Origin: Gnetum montanum
Lineage: Eukaryota > Streptophyta > Gnetopsida > Gnetales > Gnetaceae
Direction: 5' to 3'
NCBI GenBank assembly: GCA_015680685.1
Contig: MNCI01036132.1
Coordinates: 1,037,621 to 1,101,620, forward strand
Length of the DNA: 64,000 nt
The notes under the pieces were generated by a model. It did no database searches. It was not told the DNA's origin and saw only the letters and a list, made by a program, of their open reading frames with translations. Position numbers and translations under genes: made by a program. Below are positions 57,230 to 64,000 of the stretch, one piece after another; the stretch's first letter is position 1, and each line of letters starts with the position of its first letter.

Positions 57230-58690
57230 AACCTTAATTACTTAGATCTTGAGCTTAAGAGCCCAGTTGACCACATAGCCTTGAACACCTAGTTAAAACT
57301 CTTGACCTTGAGGTTGAAAATATCACTAAAGAATCTCTAGTTGAGGTTCCAGTTACTACACAAAAAGGTGAGGAGAAAACACTAAAATTAAGTTCCTCAG
57401 TTGAAACCCAGTAGGCTCAAGACATCATCAAGGTCCTTTAGAATAACATTAGGGCCTTTGCCTAGTCATATGAAGATATGCTAGGTCTTGATCCATGTAT
57501 AGTGCAACACAACATTATACTTGACCCTAGTATCAAGCTAGTTAAGCAAAAGGTTTACAAAATTAGACCAAATTCAGCCTTGGAAGTTCACAATGAGATC
57601 ATAAAACTATATCAAGCTAGTTTCATTCAAGCTATCGATTATGCAAATTGGGTGTTCAACGTAGTGGTAGTCCCTAAGAAAAATGGGAGTATATGTTTTT
57701 GCATTGATTTTTGAGACCTAAATAAAAAAACTATTAAATATGATTTTCCTTTGCCTAGTATTGACCAACTCATCATTACTATTGTTAGACATGTCTTGTT
57801 ATCCTTCATGGATGGGTTCTTAGGATAAAACCAAGTTAGGATTTACCTAGAGCATCAACTTTACATGACCTTCATGATCCCTTGAGGAATATTTTATTAT
57901 ACCATGATGTCATTTGTTCTAAATAATGTGGGCACAACCTAACAACAAGCCATGATGTACATATTTACTGATTACATGCTATGGTTATGTAACGACTACA
58001 TGGATGACATAGTAGTCAAATCTAAAATCATCAATGACCATGCACATGACCTTAACCTAGTGCTAAAGCATTGTCTTAAATATGAGCTTAGGTTCAATCA
58101 TAAGAAGTGTATCTTTGGTGTTAAAAACTAGTAAGATGCTTGGCTTTATAGTGTTTGAAGAAAGAACACATGTTGATCCTAATAATGTTAAGGCCATAAC
58201 CAACTTGGTAGAACCTACTAATCTTAAGGAGATTTGGGGACTGCAAGGTAGATTGTACTTTATTTGTAGGTTTATATCAAGGATTATGGATAAAATACAA
58301 CCCATGCAACACTTTCTTAAGAAAGGAGTTCGCTATGAGTGAACTTCCCAATGCCAAGAAGGCATCAATAACATTAAGCAAGAGTTGGTCCAACTACCCA
58401 TGGTCTATTTGCCACAAAAGAATAAACCTTTTTAGATCCACCTTGCTATCTCTACCACATCCATTTCTTATTTACTCTATCAAAAATGAGATGATGGAGT
58501 AGAGTTACCAGTATACTATCTAAGCCATGCATTAATCACCTATTAGATTCAATACACTAAGGTTAAGAAGTATTATCTCGCCCTAGTCTTCTCATTGAAG
58601 AAGTGAAGACACTACCTCTTTAGGAGCTAATTCAATGTCATTTGCAAGGATAACGTATTGAAAGCCATAACAATTAATAATTACAAAAGT
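57230..58690 (+). pseudogene. C2: TAT-type RT and RNase H
   Basis: RT starts near MLGLDPCIVQHNIILDPSIKLVKQ (57478), then WVFNVVVVPKKNGSI, FPLPSIDQLI, LLSFMDGFLG and a conserved catalytic box YMDD at 57997-58008 followed by IVVKSK. Connection: VEPTNLKEIWGLQGRLYFICRF and PMQHFLKKGVRYE to 58342. First RNase H region 58345-58640 contains HLAISTTSISYLLYQK-like and YTKVKKYYLALVFSLKK segments. TGA, TAG and frameshifts break it. It is collinear with C1, whose catalytic box is YINN. Confidence 0.85.
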
Positions 58691-59160
58691 AGTTGTATAG
58701 CATAATGGAAGGCCATAATAGTTGACTTTAACCTACATTACATCTTCCAAGCCTCAACCAAAGGTTAAGCTATAGTTGCACAACTCATAGTTTTCCTAGT
58801 TGAGGACAATGTAGCCATTGACTCTGAATTCTTTAATGATCATGTCAACATGATCAATGAAGTACCTAAGGACCATGAGACTATCATGCACTTTTATGGA
58901 GCTTCAAGTACCCATGGGGTTAGTGCTATCACCATCTTAACATCACCTTCTAGAGCAATCTAGCCCTTCAATGTTGTTTTCAATTTTTATGTAGTAATAA
59001 CACGGTGAAGTATAAAGGACTAATCATAGGGATGATGATAGCTCATGACCAAGGAATCAAATGCCTAATGACAAAAGATGATTCACAACTGATGGTTAAC
59101 AAAGTAACTAAGGTTTATGCATGTAAAGCCAAAAATTTATAACCTTACTATGACCTAGCT
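58691..59160 (+). pseudogene. C2: second, archaeal-type RNase H domain
   Basis: Contains VPKDHETIMHFYGASSTHGVS (FDGASSTHG with Asp now Tyr), FNVVFNF and, after frame changes, KYKGLIIGMMIAHDQGIKCL, DDSQLMVNKVTKVYACKAKNL. It corresponds to the 157-codon domain of C1 (20377-20850). More decayed than C1 in frame but it retains the Asp in DDSQL. Confidence 0.75.
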
Positions 59161-60614
59161 AGGAAAATAATGCAATGATTTAGAGATGTTGGTATCCAAA
59201 AAATACCCCAAATCAAGAATACCTTAGTTTATGCCATTGCAATTTTAGCTTTAAGTGTGATGTCATATGTGTTTAGTAAGTTACCTTTCTTAATTATGAA
59301 TTGTGCTATCCCCATCACACAAACCACCGAAGACATTTCTATAGTCACTATTAGTGCTACTCCTTAAAAGGAATGGAATGACGATATCAAATTTTACCTA
59401 ATGCAAGGTGAATCTCCATAGAACATGACTACTTATCAAAAGGAAATTATATGTAAAAGATCAAAGTAGTATGTCATTATAGGTGATAACACACTATGTC
59501 GATGATCTTATGATAACATATTGTTAGTATGCTTTGGAAAAACTAAGACTCACATAGTCCTTGAGCAAGTTCATGAAGGTGCATGTGGAGGACATATAGG
59601 ACTTGGTACCATGGTAGCAAAGATTAGAAGGTTAGGATACTATTGGATCTATATGGAAAGTGGCTGCTTGTGGAGGGTTAAAACTTCTAATACTTGTCAA
59701 CAACATAGCAACCTAATACATGTGCTCCAATTGAGTTACATACTACTTAGATAACTTGATCAATTTGATGGTAGGGACTTAACATTAGTGGACCTATAAT
59801 GCCTAAGTATTTAATGGGACATAGCTTTATCATCACTATAGCTAAATATTTTACAAAGTGGGTTGAAGCTTTTCCCCTAAGGAAGACAACATCTCAACAA
59901 GTTTGTAGATTCATACTAGATAACATAGTAGCCCATTTTGACATATCTTTAACCATAGTCACAAATAATGAATCATAGTTTAGTAGCCAAGAAGCACAAG
60001 CATTTTGTCAAGAAATAAGCATTAATCATTACTTTTCATCACTATATTATCCTCAAGCTAATGGACAAGTTGAAGCTAGCAACAAAGTTATCATAAACTT
60101 GCTTAAAAGGATGCTAAATAATAGTAGATGCAAGTGGCATGAATGGCTTGTCCATGCACTTTGGGCCTATAGAACTACCTTTTGAATTGCAATGAGTGTC
60201 ACCTTGTATAGCCTAGTTTATGAATCTCAAGCTCTTTTCCCTCTTGAATTACTGGTTTCATCGCTAAGAGTGGCTCTATCTAACTTCATCAATGATGAGC
60301 AAAACAAGGAGCTATGTATTATCAATATAGATTTGATGGAAGAGTAGCAAATACACATGCTTGCTCATATCAAATGATACCAAGAGAGGTAGAAGAAACA
60401 ACATCATCATGACCTAAATAAGAGAAAGATAAAGGAAGGAGATCTAGTCCTTAAGGTTATTTGTGAATATGTAGATATGTTCTTAGCCAACTAGGAGGAA
60501 CCTTTCCTAATCACCCAAACCTATGGCAATGGAGCCTTTAGACTAGCAAACATGGATGGGAATGAATTGCCCAACCCAATCAACCATTCCTACCTTAAGC
60601 CTTATTACATCTAA
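59161..60614 (+). pseudogene. C2: TAT-type integrase
   Basis: Zinc-finger segment at 59521-59750: LEQVHEGACGGHIGLGTMVAKIRRLGYYW with a decayed C-x-x-C partner (TCQQHSN). Core from 59800: GHSFIITIAKYFTKWVEAF, ILDNIVAHFDISLTIVTNNES (Asp now Asn), YYPQANGQVEASNKVI with the catalytic Glu, WHEWLVHALWAYRTTF. C-terminus: IKEGDLVLKVI, EEPFLITQTYGNGAFRLANMDGNEL and HSYLKPYYI, stop TAA at 60612-60614. Several TAG/TGA stops. Collinear with C1. Confidence 0.8.
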
Positions 60615-61696
60615 TGTGATATTCCTTATAGGTGATCTCTCTCTATCTCTATTTCTCTCTATTTGGCACAATGAATGAATTGAGAGTTTTGTAAATCTGA
60701 TGCACATCACACAAATCTCTCAATATTGCACTAATAGTAACCTATGGTAGTCTATAGTTTTGCTAGTTATCGCATGTAGCCCTATGAAACATCTTGTAAT
60801 AACATGTTTTCTTTGTCTTGTTTTCTTGTCCTCTTGGAGTTGTGATTGTAGGATGAAGCTTGGAAGTCATTGCGAAAGTGTAACTCATCATAGTAGTAAG
60901 TTACTATGTGACCTCGATGCATGAGATTTGGTAAGTCATTGCAAAAGTAGTAACTCATCATAGCAAGAGTGATTATTTCATGTCGCTTCTATTACTCCTC
61001 TTGAGTCACTATCTCATATCCTACTTACAACCTTTCTTACCCTGAACAATGATGATGATCTATGTTTGACATTTATGCACCATGGCCATGTGACATCTCC
61101 TTCATCATGATTCACTATTAAGTTTGTTGGATGTAACACATCTCAATCAATGAGAAAACCAAACTAAGTTCAGCCTTAACAATGAAACCCAATGAAGGTT
61201 TCACCCCATAAAAAAATATAAAAAAAGAAAAGAGGAAATGAGAGAAAATTGCCAAGAAAGTTGAAAGGACAATGAGGCCTAAAAGTCAAATCAATAGTTC
61301 CAAAATGAGAAATGGAAGGAGCCTAATGATAAAAGAGGCCTTGAAGTGGAGTGTCGATTTATCAAAAACATTACCAAGTGACAAATACTTTGAAGCATGA
61401 AGCATGAAGACTACACCAATCAACAAGCATGTCATTGCCATACCATCACCATGATGTCAACATGTGGAATTTATTATTAATCCCTATGATCATTTCCTTG
61501 TAACTGAATCTAGTCTTCCTCCTATATCATCTCATCATAACCTTGTCTTATAATCACAAGCGCTCTTCAACATGGTTTGATAGCTACAAGATCAAGTGCG
61601 AAGAGGAAACATTAGTGATAAACCTATGGTAATGTTTTGTATTCATTGTTGATGTCTCTCAAGTTAATCCTCAAAGCATCAACAAAGAGGGGCTAG
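60615..61696 (+). mobile_element. C2: 3' UTR and polypurine tract
   Basis: About 1.1 kb without a frame. A CT-rich run is at 60635-60660; an imperfect direct repeat (GTCATTGCGAAAGTGTAACTC, split copies near 60870 and 60930) is visible. It ends with AACAAAGAGGGGC (61681-61693), the polypurine tract. The region 61560-61690 matches C1's 3' UTR. Confidence 0.65.
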
Positions 61697-62911
61697 TGAA
61701 ACACCAAATGAAAATTCATGTTATAACTCATGACCAAAACCATTGTAATTTTATGTTAAAATATTGGTAGATATAGTTGCCTTATTTTTCCCAATACCTT
61801 ACATTGTAACCTTCACCATTGAGTTTGAGGTAGGATCTTATTGTAAAATGTGAGGTTTGTAGTTTGTAGGCTACAATCTCACATACTTTAGCTTATTAAT
61901 GCTAAAAAAGTTTGCATAATTTATTATTGCCTCACTTCCCAAGTGGAAAAAGTTATGTCATGCATGTACCTAGGTTTGGGAGGTTTGAAAATGCCTTGGG
62001 AATTACCAGATTTGGGTTTTTCATGGTTTATATGTTGGTCAAAGAAATTTATACATTGGAACCACCTTTGGCTAGCATATAAATTGTTGGGTTGTGATTT
62101 TTATGGTGAAGCTAGCATATTCTCTATGGGATCCAACGTATCTTTTTCAAGGCTAGTGTATTTATAGTGAAGCTAGCGTGTCTTTTAAAGCTAGTGTACT
62201 TTTCATGAAACCCAATGTATTTTTGATGGCTTTCATACATTAAACTTATCAAAATGAAGAAATATGCTAATTTTGATGACCTAAATTATTAGAAATTTAT
62301 AGAAATCTATCAACAATCATGGTAGAAATTTGTAGCAATGTACCAAAATCCAATGGTATATTAAACCAAAGATGACCACTTCACAAGGAATTTTGGTAGA
62401 TTTGCATTTAGATGAGCATAGAGACCTTTAGATAATTATAATCAATCGAAATTCCAACAACCATTCATCACAGCAAAGCATATCCAAAACCAAAGAAGGA
62501 ACAAAGAGCTTTGGAAGTAGAACTTTGAAGCATCCAAATTATGAAGGTGACTACAGGATACACTTTGATAATTTCCATGAGGCTTCAAGCATCTTTTTTG
62601 TAGTTCTTGGTTCATTCAAGAACATAGAAACTTGTACTTTTTCAAATTCTATTACTACAACATTTTATTATTTTAATCAAATTTGGTTGTTTTTTTATGC
62701 ATTTTGAGTTTATTTTTTCATTTTCTTTGGCAGTAGATCTGCAATTTTTCTTTAATTTATTTGCATCCATTTTACAATTTCTAAGTCCCTAAGTGATTAG
62801 CAAGACTATCCAAGGTGCTTCAAATTCCTTTTTTGAGGATTATGGGATCCAAGGTCAAACTATTTTTTCAAAGATCTTGATTTTCCAACATTAAATGTTT
62901 TCAATGCTACA
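61697..62911 (+). repeat. C2: 3' LTR
   Basis: 1215 bp, TGAAACACC to ATGCTACA, followed by TTATA duplication. U3 around 62100-62230 repeats GCTAGCATATTC, GCTAGTGTATTT, GCTAGCGTGTCT and GCTAGTGTAC at roughly 25-40 bp. TATA-like GGTATATTAAACC is at about 62352. Homologous to 40726-41912. Confidence 0.85.
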
Positions 62912-63786
62912 TTATAGAGGGTATTGGATCTCTAAAGATTATTTCCATGAGGTAAAGGAAAGATACATTTTATCTTTTAAGATTGAATCTGTTAAAAATC
63001 AAGTGCAATATGACATTCTTTTGATAGATATTACTAATGTCATGCTAGGTAGACCTTGAAATTATGATCATAAGGCTACTTATGATGGAGCTAGGAATAT
63101 TTGATCAATTGATCTTAATGACATTACAAAAATACAATTATAATACATCTATTAATGTTTTATTGATTTTTCTTAATGAAAATGAATATATCAAAGAACA
63201 TAAGGAACATGTCCATGAATTTGTCATTATTTTTCAAATTGCAAAAGTCAAGAGAAGCCACAAAATGAACTTCCACTAGTTGTGTAACCTTTAACATTGG
63301 GTTTTATTGATGTCTTTAAAGGAAAACTGGAAAGGCTTTCTTTAATGATATCTATCAAATAAAAAATTAACTTTATGCTTGGAGCTACTATTTTAAGTAG
63401 GAAGGGTTACCGTATGACTCCATAGTAGAGAGAGGAGTTACATAAGCAAGTGATCTACTCTCTAATTTCTTTATTTAGGAATCCATTTCTCCTTGTGTTG
63501 TTCCAATTGTTCTTATTTTTGAGAAGGATACAAATGAAATGAGAATGTGTATTAATTAAATATTTATTACTAAAATAACTTTTAAGTACATATTCCATAT
63601 TTTGAGGATGGATGATATTATTGATATTTTGATTAATGTTGAAATTTTTTCAAATATTGATTTAAAAAGTGGATATCATGAAACTACAATTAGAATAAAA
63701 GATGAAATAAAAATGAGATTCAAGATGCATGATAATTTGTATTAGTGGTTAGTCATGTCTTTTGGGCTAATCAATGCTATAGCCAC
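62912..63786 (+). pseudogene. F: protease end and RT start
   Basis: Protease resumes in frame (RGYWISKDYFHEVKERYILSF, VQYDILLIDITNVMLGRP-NYDHKATYDGA). A 450-bp linker with stops follows, then RT from about 63480: EMRMCI, RMDDIIDILINVEIFSNIDLKSGYHE, KMRFKMHDNLY-WLVMSFGLINAIA. It is cut at 63786 by S1; GCCAC (63782-63786) would be the left target duplication. The RT catalytic box lies beyond the window. Confidence 0.8.
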
Positions 63787-64000
63787 TGATGAGTGGTGAG
63801 GTACCCCTACACTCAACCATATGAATATGAGCATTACACATGTGATCCGGTCGAACTCCGCAGATGGACTAGTTGTGGCATCTAGACAGTTAACCTTAGG
63901 TCGCAGTTCACTATCTTCCGACATGGACTAGTATTAACTTTGTCATGTATGGTTTATTCTAGAGTGAGGTGTATGATGTGTTTCTAATCTAATGCTACTC
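63787..64000 (-). mobile_element. S1: partial LTR of Athila-like T/S family
   Basis: Starts TGATGAGTGGTGAGGTACCCC, the reverse complement of the LTR 3' end, so the LTR lies on the minus strand and continues beyond the window. It matches 15120 downward (the CCGGTCGAACTCCGCAGA and CTAGTTGTGGCA segments). It interrupts F RT. Confidence 0.85.

Larger units (their letters stand above)
40726..62911 (+). mobile_element. C2: TAT/Ogre-like giant LTR retrotransposon
   Basis: Complete in outline: LTRs 40726-41912 and 61697-62911, perfect TTATA duplications at 40721-40725 and 62912-62916, primer site, gag, protease, antisense gene, tandem array, RT, RNase H, archaeal-type RNase H, integrase, purine tract. 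Length is 22.2 kb, or about 20.3 kb after subtracting S and H3. F's protease frame rejoins over it (YPKPY to RGYWISKDYF). SFMDGF in RT and the second RNase H place it in TAT. All coding regions have stops, so it is not autonomous now. Confidence 0.9.

Overview
This 64-kb window looks like intergenic DNA from a large plant nuclear genome. It is AT-rich and depleted in CpG, and it is packed with decayed, nested LTR retrotransposons. I see no intact host gene, rRNA, tRNA or CRISPR array. The lineages (Athila-like, TAT/Ogre-like with a second archaeal-type RNase H, and Ty3/gypsy with a tRNA-Met primer site), the solo LTRs and the C-to-T decay fit a seed plant with old, slowly removed repeats. I lean towards a gymnosperm, but the sequence alone does not prove it.

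Element names below are mine. E, D and F are one Ty3/gypsy family (gag with CCHC knuckle, PR, RT, RNH, INT; LTR about 0.93-1.0 kb). T, S0, S and S1 are an Athila-like family whose LTR begins TGATGAG and ends CTCATCA. C1 and C2 are a giant TAT-like family (LTR about 1.2 kb). G1 and G2 are a family with a 3-kb LTR. H and H3 share a 0.6-kb LTR. K is a further LTR.

Layout. 1-416: S0, minus, truncated by the window edge. 417-2436: K and H, both minus. 2437-34738: E, plus. E is interrupted by an unclassified block X (4917-7624), by T (8556-15120) and by D (15468-33476, minus). D itself holds C1 (17393-30708, minus). 34739-36548: G1. 36549-63786: F, plus, interrupted by solo LTR G2 (37275-40261) and by C2 (40726-62911, plus). 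C2 carries S (44486-45722, mostly an assembly gap) and solo LTR H3 (49309-49912). 63787-64000: S1, minus. Target-site duplications and host reading frames that rejoin across the insertions support this nesting: TTATA for C2, GCTAG for S, TCAAC for H3, GGTAA for G2, (G/T)TGGA for T, (A/C)CAAG for D.

The least ordinary content is in the TAT-like elements. Both copies carry a roughly 190-bp tandem array between protease and RT, with perfect 22-26 bp palindromes in C1. Both also carry an antisense gene with apparent GT-AG introns in the same interval. In C2 this gene has at least six exons, and its 5' exon resembles an FCP1/NIF-type (HAD superfamily) phosphatase domain. Separately, three LTR families carry arrays of different palindromic motifs at regular spacing in their LTRs: GATATC every 14 bp, GACGTC-derived every 20 bp, and a GTGGGTCT-type motif every 34 bp.
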